DNA of 6,627 nt, taken from NCBI GenBank assembly GCA_027073945.1, contig JALTEL010000461.1, positions 1 to 6,627 of the forward strand, read 5' to 3'. A program made the position numbers and the translations under genes. The DNA comes from Caldifarciminota bacterium. Lineage in GTDB: Bacteria > WOR-3 > Hydrothermia > UBA1063 > CAJXJZ01. Below the pieces are notes generated by a model, which saw only the letters and a list, made by a program, of their open reading frames with translations, was not told the DNA's origin and made no database searches. Positions 1-5,726 of this stretch are shown one piece after another (position 1 is the stretch's first letter; every line of letters begins with the position of its first letter).

Positions 1-117
1 AGAAACTTTATTGTACATGAATACTTTGGGGTTGATGCTCAAATCGTATGGGATCTTACCACTCAGGAGTTGGATGAACTTGTTGAGCATATTAGAAAAA
101 TAGAAGGTAGTAAATAG
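1..117 (+). CDS. hepT: HepT-like HEPN-family toxin (DUF86), C-terminal fragment
   Basis: This is the last 38 codons of a gene whose start lies before the window; it is open from base 1 and ends at TAG 115-117. The first eight residues are RNFIVHEY, which fits the RX4HXY motif of HepT toxins exactly (Arg1, His6, Tyr8 of the fragment). The tail WDLTTQELDELVEHIRKIEG also fits the C-terminal helix of that family. HepT proteins are HEPN-fold ribonucleases paired with an MntA nucleotidyltransferase antitoxin, which in characterised systems AMPylates the motif tyrosine. Since no antitoxin follows within the window, any mntA would lie upstream, outside the view. The gene is unrelated in function to the sugar genes that follow and probably marks the edge of an inserted toxin-antitoxin module. 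The family call is fairly secure; activity and pairing are inferred. Confidence 0.72.
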   Translation, partial: RNFIVHEYFGVDAQIVWDLTTQELDELVEHIRKIEGSK

Positions 118-151
118 ATGATTGAATATTATCTCTATCACCGTATCACTA

Positions 152-262
152 AAGCTGAGTGGTCTGATGAAAGAATTTGATTATAAACCTGATACCCAAC
201 TTACTGATGGGATTGATGAGTTTGTGAAATGGTATCAAGAGTTTTATGGAGTAGATAAATAA
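152..262 (+). pseudogene. Remnant of a nucleotide-sugar epimerase (C-terminal end only)
   Basis: The frame ending at TAA 260-262 reads SGLMKEFDYKPDTQLTDG, then IDEFVKWYQEFYGVDK. This closely resembles the C-terminus of UDP-glucuronate 4-epimerase/CapI-type short-chain dehydrogenases (pattern: L-x-K-[DE]-F-x-[YF]-K-P-x-T-x-L-x-x-G-I-x-x-F-V-x-W-Y). Only about 35 residues of a protein normally above 300 survive. An ATG at 167 would give a 31-residue peptide with no Rossmann domain, so no working enzyme is expected. Upstream in this frame a TGA lies at 119-121. In frame 1, just before the recognisable part, the residues ITKAE (145-159) could be the same protein across a small frameshift. The remnant stops directly against the rmlA start at 263, the spacing expected if an intact epimerase gene once preceded rmlA in the operon. 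The exact left limit is uncertain. Confidence 0.6.
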
Positions 263-1135
263 ATGAAAGGTATCATTTTAGCAGGTGGCAGCGGTACAAG
301 ACTTTATCCCATTACAAAAGGTATCTCAAAACAATTGCTTCCCATTTATGACAAGCCGATGATCTACTATCCGTTATCGGTTCTAATGTTGGCTGGCATT
401 AAAGATATTCTCATTATTTCCACACCTCAAGATCTTCCTCGATTTGAAGAACTTTTAGGGAATGGCGGTGAGCTTGGGATGCAGTTCAGCTATATCGCAC
501 AGCCCTCTCCAGATGGGCTGGCTCAGGCATTCATTCTTGGTGAAGAGTTCATAGGCAATGACAGTGTGGCACTGGTTCTTGGTGACAATATCTATTATGG
601 ACAGGGATTTACCCCCCTGCTTAAAAAAGCGGCATCACAAAAAAATGGGGCAACAATATTTGGTTATCAGGTCAAAGATCCCGAACGTTTCGGGGTGGTC
701 GAATTTGATGAAAACAAAAAAGCAATCAGTATCGAGGAAAAACCTGCGTCTCCCAAATCCAATTTCGCTGTAACAGGACTCTATTTTTACGATAATGATG
801 TGGTTGAGATTGCAAAAAATGTTAAACCTTCAGAGCGAGGTGAACTGGAAATTACTTCTGTAAACGAAGCATATTTAGACAGAGGCACATTGAATGTTGA
901 GCTTCTTGGTCGTGGTTTTGCATGGCTTGACACCGGTACCCATGACTCTTTAATGGATGCAAGCCTTTTTGTCCAAACCATAGAACATAGACAAGGCTAT
1001 AAGGTCGCCTGTATTGAAGAGATAGCGTTTAGGAATGGATGGATTGGCAAAGAGCAGCTTCTTAAACTGGCAGAACCTCTCAAAAAAACCGGCTATGGGC
1101 AATATATGATCGAAATATCAAAAGAGGTACAGTAA
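263..1135 (+). CDS. rmlA: Glucose-1-phosphate thymidylyltransferase RmlA
   Basis: This cytoplasmic enzyme joins glucose-1-phosphate and dTTP to give dTDP-glucose and pyrophosphate, the entry step of dTDP-deoxysugar synthesis. The 290-residue length is normal for the family. The nucleotide-binding signature GGSGTRLYP lies at residues 8-16, followed by [17 protein letters not shown] (23-39), with Asp108 in LVLGDN and Asp223 in WLDTGTHDS as the expected metal ligands; EEKP (158-161) is also family-typical. The start at 263 is supported by GGAG at 248-251, although the 11-nt spacing is long and this site sits inside the upstream epimerase remnant. The stop overlaps the rmlB start by one base (TAATG). 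No clear promoter was found before it; transcription may come from outside the window. The family is near certain, and rmlA is favoured over a UDP-glucose enzyme because rmlB follows. Confidence 0.96.
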   Translation: MKGIILAGGSGTRLYPITKGISKQLLPIYDKPMIYYPLSVLMLAGIKDILIISTPQDLPRFEELLGNGGELGMQFSYIAQPSPDGLAQAFILGEEFIGNDSVALVLGDNIYYGQGFTPLLKKAASQKNGATIFGYQVKDPERFGVVEFDENKKAISIEEKPASPKSNFAVTGLYFYDNDVVEIAKNVKPSERGELEITSVNEAYLDRGTLNVELLGRGFAWLDTGTHDSLMDASLFVQTIEHRQGYKVACIEEIAFRNGWIGKEQLLKLAEPLKKTGYGQYMIEISKEVQ

Positions 1136-2202
1136 TGAAAAGTATATTGGTTACAGGTGGTGCCGGATTCATTGGCAGTAACTTTGTTCCCTATTTTTTA
1201 GAGAAGTATGAAGCATACAAACTGATCAATCTCGACCTTTTAACCTATGCCGGTAATTTAGAGAATTTTAAAGAATGTGAAGACAATCCAAGATACAAGT
1301 TTATCAAGGGAGACGTCTGTAATCGTGAACTGGTTGAATTCATCTTTAAAGAGTATGATATTCAGGGTATAATCCACTTTGCAGCAGAGTCTCATGTAGA
1401 CAACTCCATCAAGAATCCCGGAGTGTTCATCGAGACCAACGTCAACGGTACTTTTACTCTCATTGATGTAGCCTATAAACATTGGATGGACGGTCCTTTC
1501 AAATACAAATCACGTCATTCCGGACTTGATCCGGAATCCAAACCACGTTTTCACCATATCTCCACAGATGAAGTTTACGGTACCCTCAGTGATGACCCCA
1601 ATGATCTTTTTACTGAAGAAACACCTTATGCGCCAAATTCTCCGTACTCCGCCTCCAAAGCATCAAGTGACATGATCGTACGAAGTTATCAGGAAACATA
1701 CGGGCTCAATACGGTCATTACGAACTGTTCGAACAATTATGGTCCCAAGCAGCATGATGAAAAACTCATACCCACCATCATCAGAAAAGCTCTTGCCGGT
1801 GAATCCATCCCCATCTATGGTGACGGAAAGAATATCCGTGACTGGCTTTATGTGATTGACCACTGTAAAGGCATTGACCTTGTCTATCATACCGGTAAAG
1901 AAAAGAATATCTATAACATAGGTGGACGTAATGAAAGGACCAATCTTCAGATTGTAGATCGTATCTGCAAGATACTGGATGAAAAAATTCCATTTGTCAC
2001 CCGTCATCCTGAACTTGTTTCAGGATCTGATAATTCTTACAGAAGTCTTGTGACGTTTGTGGAAGATCGTGCGGGGCATGACCGACGTTACGCTATCGAC
2101 GCGAGTAAGATCGAAAAAGAGCTGGGCTGGAAGGCCGACGAGAATTTCGACACAGGGATAGTGAAGACCGTTGAATGGTATCTGGAGAAGTATAATGAGT
2201 AA
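1135..2202 (+). CDS. rmlB: dTDP-glucose 4,6-dehydratase RmlB carrying two in-frame palindromic inserts
   Basis: This NAD-dependent short-chain dehydrogenase of the extended class converts dTDP-glucose to dTDP-4-keto-6-deoxyglucose. The dinucleotide site TGGAGFIGSN is at residues 7-16, the catalytic Thr144-Asp145-Glu146 triplet is in HISTDEVYG, and the YxxxK pair is Tyr171/Lys175. NCSNNYGPKQ (197-206), GDGKNIRDWLYV (229-240) and the C-terminal DRAGHDRRYAIDASK (311-325) are all typical. The reading frame and all key residues are intact, so activity is expected. The oddity is two 9-residue stretches, RHSGLDPES (127-135) and RHPELVSGS (290-298), each encoded by a 27-nt palindrome and each in a loop of variable length. 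The first loop is about nine residues and the second about seven longer than in the E. coli enzymes as recalled. AGAGG at 1123-1127 serves as ribosome binding site. Confidence 0.96.
   Translation: MKSILVTGGAGFIGSNFVPYFLEKYEAYKLINLDLLTYAGNLENFKECEDNPRYKFIKGDVCNRELVEFIFKEYDIQGIIHFAAESHVDNSIKNPGVFIETNVNGTFTLIDVAYKHWMDGPFKYKSRHSGLDPESKPRFHHISTDEVYGTLSDDPNDLFTEETPYAPNSPYSASKASSDMIVRSYQETYGLNTVITNCSNNYGPKQHDEKLIPTIIRKALAGESIPIYGDGKNIRDWLYVIDHCKGIDLVYHTGKEKNIYNIGGRNERTNLQIVDRICKILDEKIPFVTRHPELVSGSDNSYRSLVTFVEDRAGHDRRYAIDASKIEKELGWKADENFDTGIVKTVEWYLEKYNE
1513..1539 (+). repeat. In-frame palindromic element, copy 1, inside rmlB
   Basis: A perfect 8-bp inverted repeat, ATTCCGGA (1517-1524) and TCCGGAAT (1530-1537), encloses the loop CTTGA and is preceded by CGTC. 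It encodes RHSGLDPES (RmlB residues 127-135), nine residues before the catalytic Thr-Asp-Glu triplet. This peptide does not belong to the conserved RmlB pattern, and the strand HHISTDEVYG resumes right after it. The element aligns base for base with copy 2 at 2002-2028. Similar hairpins are familiar from many bacterial genomes as dispersed intergenic repeats; that statement is from memory, not a search. Confidence 0.8.
2002..2028 (+). repeat. In-frame palindromic element, copy 2, inside rmlB
   Basis: A perfect 8-bp inverted repeat, ATCCTGAA (2006-2013) and TTCAGGAT (2019-2026), encloses the loop CTTGT and is again preceded by CGTC. It encodes RHPELVSGS (RmlB residues 290-298) between the helix ending in KILDE and the strand LVTFVEDRAGHD. 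It keeps 19 of 27 bases of copy 1; six of the eight differences form three compensated stem pairs, one falls in the loop and one just after the stem. It lies in the same codon phase as copy 1. Confidence 0.8.
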
Positions 2203-2602
2203 TTACGAATTGGTAAACTTCAAAACATTAGGAGACGAAAGAGGTTCTCTTATAGCCATAGAAGAGGGCTATAATGCTCCCTTTGACATTAAAAGAGTGT
2301 ATTATATTTTCGATACGAAAGAGGGTGTGGAAAGAGGCTTTCATGCACATATCAATCTCAAGCAGATAGCCATTGTAGTAAAGGGGGCTTGTACTTTTGT
2401 CCTTGATGACGGAAGTGTACGAGAAGAAATCAGGCTTTATAATCCAAATCAGGGACTTTATATAGAAGGTCTTATCTGGAGAGAGATGAAAGACTTCACA
2501 CCAGACTGTGTGTTGGTTGTCATCGCAAGTGAACATTACGATGAGATTGATTATATAAGAGATTATGATAAATTTTTGGAAGAAGTAACTCATGATTCAT
2601 AA
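2195..2602 (+). CDS. fdtA: dTDP-4-keto-6-deoxyglucose 3,4-ketoisomerase (FdtA/QdtA family)
   Basis: This small single-domain cupin moves the keto group from C4 to C3 of dTDP-4-keto-6-deoxyglucose, preparing C3 for amination. At 135 residues it has the usual family length. Family landmarks are [10 protein letters not shown] (15-24), [10 protein letters not shown] (32-41), the active-site RGFHAH with His50 and His52, the cupin strand LDDGSV (70-75), IWREM (94-98) and the ending [14 protein letters not shown] (115-128). The start is set at the ATG at 2195, with GGAG at 2184-2187 seven bases before it; a longer reading from 2171 would add eight residues that only restate the rmlB end. It overlaps rmlB by 8 nt and the next gene by 11 nt. 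FdtA yields the galacto product and QdtA the gluco product, and I cannot tell which from the residues, so the symbol denotes the family. Confidence 0.9.
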   Translation: MSNYELVNFKTLGDERGSLIAIEEGYNAPFDIKRVYYIFDTKEGVERGFHAHINLKQIAIVVKGACTFVLDDGSVREEIRLYNPNQGLYIEGLIWREMKDFTPDCVLVVIASEHYDEIDYIRDYDKFLEEVTHDS

Positions 2603-3107
2603 ACTAGCAGATGTTCAATCAGATAGTATCGGAGCAGATACAAATATTTGGCAATTTTGCGTTGTTTTAAAAAATGCGATAATTGGGAATAATTGTAATA
2701 TCAATGCACATGTATTTGTTGAAAACGATGTTTTTATTGGTAATAATGTAACAATCAAATCAGGTGTACAAATTTGGGATGGTATCACACTTGATGACAA
2801 TGTGTTTATAGGACCAAATGTAACGTTTACAAATGATTTTACTCCAAGAAGCAAACAGTACCCAAATGAGTTTTTAAAAACTATTGTTAAAAAAGGCGCT
2901 TCTATTGGGGCAAATAGTACGATTATCGGTGGTATCTCCATAGGAGAGTATGCCATGATCGGTGCAGGAAGTGTGGTAACGAAAAATGTTGGTGTCCAAG
3001 AGCTATGGTATGGTAATCCGGCAAAACACAGAGGATATGTCTGTAAATGTGGACAGAAATGTAATGAATTACTTATATGTGCTGATTGTAGAGGAAAAAA
3101 TAAATGA
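2592..3107 (+). CDS. Hexapeptide-repeat sugar N-acetyltransferase (FdtC/QdtC/WbbJ-like)
   Basis: This left-handed beta-helix acyltransferase probably acetylates the 3-amino group of the dTDP-3-amino-3,6-dideoxyhexose made by the neighbouring aminotransferase, using acetyl-CoA. Hexapeptide turns run from about residue 12 to 132 ([42 protein letters not shown]). The conserved loop [14 protein letters not shown] (78-91) marks the WlbB/QdtC-type nucleotide-amino-sugar acetyltransferases, and [10 protein letters not shown] (141-150) closes the helix. The tail holds five cysteines (151, 153, 157, 163, 166), which suggests a small metal-binding knuckle. At 171 residues it is short to normal for the family. 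It overlaps the ketoisomerase gene by 11 nt and the aminotransferase by 4 nt (ATGA). It is visibly more AT-rich than rmlB. The acyl group and exact substrate come from context. Confidence 0.85.
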   Translation: MIHKLADVQSDSIGADTNIWQFCVVLKNAIIGNNCNINAHVFVENDVFIGNNVTIKSGVQIWDGITLDDNVFIGPNVTFTNDFTPRSKQYPNEFLKTIVKKGASIGANSTIIGGISIGEYAMIGAGSVVTKNVGVQELWYGNPAKHRGYVCKCGQKCNELLICADCRGKNK

Positions 3108-4204
3108 TCCCATTTTTAGATTTAAAGGCTATAAATGCACAATATGCAGATGAACTGAAAGAAGCATGCACAAGAGTTATTGATAGCGGCTGGTATATTC
3201 AGGGAAAGGAATGTGAAGCCTTTGAACAGGAGTTTGCAGATTACTGTGGTACACAGTATTGTATCGGGGTAGCAAACGGGCTGGATGCATTGACCTTGAT
3301 TCTAAGAGCGTATAAAGAGATGGGTGCTATGAAGGATGGAGATGAAGTGATCGTTCCTGCCAATACGTATATCGCATCCATCCTCGCTATCTCTGAAAAT
3401 GGTTTGAAGCCTATACTTGTTGAACCAGATATTAAAACTTATAATATTGACCCAGCTCTCATTGAAGAAAAAATCACTTCAAAAACAAAAGCGATTATGG
3501 CGGTACATCTGTATGGTCAGGTAGCTGCCATGGATGAGATCAACACCATTGCAAAAAAACATAATCTGAAAGTCATAGAAGATTCTGCTCAGGCCCACGG
3601 TGCCAAATATAATAGTAAACGAATTGGTAACCTTGGTGATGCAAGTGGTTTCAGCTTTTATCCTGGGAAAAATCTTGGTGCTCTGGGTGATGGTGGTGCC
3701 GTAACAACGAATGATGGAGAATTGGCTGAAACCATAAGAGCACTTGGAAACTATGGAAGTCATAAAAAGTATGAGAATCTCTACAAGGGCATTAACAGTA
3801 GGTTAGATGAAATACAAGCAGCTATGCTCAGAGTGAAGTTAAGATATTTAGATGAAGAGACGCAGAAGCGAAGACAGATAGCCGACTACTATATCCAAAA
3901 TATCAAAAATGAGAATGTGATCCTACCACAGACAGGTAATCAAGACGCTCATGTTTGGCACCTATTTGTAATCCGAACTAAAGAAAGAAAAAAATTACAA
4001 AATTATTTACTCGATAATAATATTCAAACACTTATTCATTATCCTTTAGCCCCACATAAGCAAAAAGCATATAAAGAGTGGAATGATGACAGATATCTTA
4101 TTTCCGAACAAATTCATCTTGAAGTACTGAGTCTGCCAATTAGTCAAGTGCAAAAAGATAAAGATACAGAAAATATTGTTAAGGTTCTTAATGAATATAA
4201 ATAA
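3104..4204 (+). CDS. fdtB: dTDP-3-keto-6-deoxyhexose 3-aminotransferase (FdtB/QdtB type, DegT/DnrJ/EryC1 family)
   Basis: This PLP-dependent enzyme would transfer an amino group, usually from glutamate, to C3 of the keto sugar produced by the ketoisomerase. The 366-residue length is normal. It opens with the family-typical [10 protein letters not shown] (2-11), then [18 protein letters not shown] (28-45) and [15 protein letters not shown] (55-69). Asp160 and Gln163 in [10 protein letters not shown] are placed to bind PLP, and Lys189 in [16 protein letters not shown] is the Schiff-base lysine. [15 protein letters not shown] and the later [13 protein letters not shown] stretch complete the pattern. 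The start codon overlaps the preceding stop (ATGA), with GAGG at 3091-3094 upstream. Pairing with a ketoisomerase gene argues for 3-amination rather than the 4-amination seen in Per- or PseC-type relatives. Fuc3N versus Qui3N is undecided. Confidence 0.92.
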   Translation: MIPFLDLKAINAQYADELKEACTRVIDSGWYIQGKECEAFEQEFADYCGTQYCIGVANGLDALTLILRAYKEMGAMKDGDEVIVPANTYIASILAISENGLKPILVEPDIKTYNIDPALIEEKITSKTKAIMAVHLYGQVAAMDEINTIAKKHNLKVIEDSAQAHGAKYNSKRIGNLGDASGFSFYPGKNLGALGDGGAVTTNDGELAETIRALGNYGSHKKYENLYKGINSRLDEIQAAMLRVKLRYLDEETQKRRQIADYYIQNIKNENVILPQTGNQDAHVWHLFVIRTKERKKLQNYLLDNNIQTLIHYPLAPHKQKAYKEWNDDRYLISEQIHLEVLSLPISQVQKDKDTENIVKVLNEYK

Positions 4205-4217
4205 TTTATTTTTGATA

Positions 4218-4262
4218 AATGCACTAACGTTCCTATTTTATTATGTATACAAATAGGGCATT
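4218..4262 (+). promoter_or_regulatory. Two-part inverted repeat in the gap before wzx
   Basis: The only non-coding gap between the sugar genes (4205-4271) contains nested complementary arms: AATGC (4218-4222) with GCATT (4258-4262), and CCTATTT (4232-4238) with AAATAGG (4251-4257). The 12-nt loop ends in GTATAC, within the palindrome TGTATACA at 4244-4251. The 3' arm covers AGGG (4255-4258), the only Shine-Dalgarno-like stretch before wzx. No T-tract follows, so a standard intrinsic terminator is unlikely. A TTGATA at 4212-4217 with AT-rich sequence downstream could be a weak promoter. Whether this is a terminator, promoter, RNA switch or chance is open. Confidence 0.35.
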
Positions 4263-4271
4263 GCTTTAATA

Positions 4272-5726
4272 ATGAAAAAATCTTCGTACAAACATATCTT
4301 AAAAGTAACTTCTATTACAGGAGGAAGTCAAATTGCGGTTATACTTATCCGGCTACTTAGTTCCAAGTTTTTGGCTGTTATACTTGGGCCAACAGGTACA
4401 GGCTTTATAGGGCTTATACAGTCTACACTACAGGTTATAACTTCTTTTTTTTGTTTCGGGTTGACATTCAGCGCTGTTCGCAATATTGCAGAAGCCAGCA
4501 GTAAAGATGAAGGTAGGGTTGCCCTTGTCATTAAAAGTGCAAGATTTTGGTTAGTTGTTACAGGGATGCTTGGAACCATATTCACCTATTTCTCCGCTTC
4601 CTGGCTCAGTGAGATTACTTTTGGAACAGATGCATATACGGGAACATTTAGATGGCTGTCCATTTTAGTTTTATTAGCTCAAGTTACCAATGGTCAGCTT
4701 GCTATCCTTCAAGGACTGAGAAAGATAAAAGAGATGGCAAAGGCCAAAGTCATTGGTGCATTTCTAGGGTTGTTTGTTACCATTCCATTATATTATTTTT
4801 ATGGACTTGATGTTGTTGTACTTGTTCTTATTTTACTGGCATTGTTGAATTTGTGGAGAAGTTGGTTTTATGCACATAAGATCAAACTTGTTCCTGTATC
4901 ATTAACCAGAAAGAAAATATTATCAGAAGGGCATTCGCTTTTTTCATTAGGCATAGTGGGGATGCTCAACGGGTTGGGGATTGTGCTTTCGGCATACCTG
5001 GTAAGAACTATTATTCAAAACAATTCAGACTTAATGCATGTTGGTGTTTTTCAGGCAGCATGGGCGATCTCTGTAGGCTATCTTCAGCTTATTTTTAATG
5101 CGATGGCTTCTGATTACTTTCCAAGGTTGACACAATCTTTGGAAAAACCAGATCAAATCAATCGTATAATGGCAGAACAGGGGAATATAGCTCTTTGGTT
5201 AGGAGTTCCGCTGCTTGTTTTTTTGGCTGCCGGTAGTGATTATGTCATTCACATTCTTTATACTGCAGAGTACGGGGAAGCTGCAGGAGTTGTTACCTTG
5301 ATGATGATTGGTATATATTTTAAACTCATTACATGGCCTATGGCCTTTTTATTACCTGCATACAATAAAAAAAGCCTATTTATAATGACCGAATTCTTAT
5401 GGCAGTCTGTTTTTCTGTTAATTGTGTTTTTAGGCTGGCAATATTATGGTCTACCAATCATAGGTTATGCATTTTCTATGACTTACGGGCTTTATTTTCT
5501 TCTCATACTGCTTATAAAGAAGAACGTTTTTCCATCGATCAAGCTTGAAAAGGATTATATTTTTGAAGCTATTTTCGGTGCTTTTTTAGTTGGAGTAACA
5601 GTTTTGATTAAAGTAGTATATACGGGTGTATTTGAAAATTCAATACTGTTGGGTTTTGCGTTGCTTTCAATGATCTATTCAGGGCTTAAGTTGAAAAAAA
5701 TATTTCTTAAAGAGGAGAGCAAATGA
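4272..5726 (+). CDS. wzx: Wzx-type polysaccharide flippase (MOP superfamily)
   Basis: This inner-membrane protein would flip undecaprenyl-diphosphate-linked oligosaccharide units to the periplasmic face. It has 484 residues with roughly 12 to 14 hydrophobic segments spread along the whole length, for example about 15-35, 88-112, 178-197, 305-325, 370-388 and 430-449. The N-terminus, with KVTSITGGSQIAVILIRLLS, then SKFLAVILGPTGTGFIGL, is typical of Wzx/RfbX-like proteins. MASDYFPRLTQ (278-288) and VIHILYTAEYGEAA (325-338) are further recognisable family stretches. The ATG at 4272 fits the expected N-terminus, but its ribosome binding site is weak (AGGG at 4255-4258, 13 nt away, inside a predicted hairpin). 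An internal AGGAGG near 4320 is not followed by a suitable start. The gene ends in an ATGA overlap with the glycosyltransferase. Sequence alone does not fix the transported glycan. Confidence 0.88.
   Translation: MKKSSYKHILKVTSITGGSQIAVILIRLLSSKFLAVILGPTGTGFIGLIQSTLQVITSFFCFGLTFSAVRNIAEASSKDEGRVALVIKSARFWLVVTGMLGTIFTYFSASWLSEITFGTDAYTGTFRWLSILVLLAQVTNGQLAILQGLRKIKEMAKAKVIGAFLGLFVTIPLYYFYGLDVVVLVLILLALLNLWRSWFYAHKIKLVPVSLTRKKILSEGHSLFSLGIVGMLNGLGIVLSAYLVRTIIQNNSDLMHVGVFQAAWAISVGYLQLIFNAMASDYFPRLTQSLEKPDQINRIMAEQGNIALWLGVPLLVFLAAGSDYVIHILYTAEYGEAAGVVTLMMIGIYFKLITWPMAFLLPAYNKKSLFIMTEFLWQSVFLLIVFLGWQYYGLPIIGYAFSMTYGLYFLLILLIKKNVFPSIKLEKDYIFEAIFGAFLVGVTVLIKVVYTGVFENSILLGFALLSMIYSGLKLKKIFLKEESK

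Noticed and set aside
118..180. A 20-codon reading frame starting at the ATG right after the HepT stop.
   Set aside because: It has no recognisable similarity as a whole, is very short, and overlaps the epimerase remnant; its end is better explained as decayed epimerase sequence.
1258..2007. Several minus-strand open frames opposite rmlB, up to 114 codons.
   Set aside because: They lie opposite conserved coding sequence, lack recognisable domains, and are expected by chance antisense to a strongly coding strand.
2171..2194. A longer start for the ketoisomerase gene.
   Set aside because: The eight extra residues come from the rmlB end read in another frame; the ATG at 2195 has a good GGAG seven bases before it and gives the normal family N-terminus.
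263..2202. dTDP-L-rhamnose pathway.
   Set aside because: rmlA and rmlB are shared with other dTDP-sugar routes; no rmlC or rmlD is present, and the following genes fit a 3-acetamido-3,6-dideoxyhexose.
1135..2202. rmlB as a pseudogene broken by insertions.
   Set aside because: The frame is open from start to stop and all nucleotide-binding and catalytic residues are kept; the inserts are multiples of three and fall in variable loops.
4232..4257. Intrinsic transcription terminator after the aminotransferase gene.
   Set aside because: The stem is A/T-rich with a 12-nt loop and no T-tract follows, so it does not meet the usual pattern.
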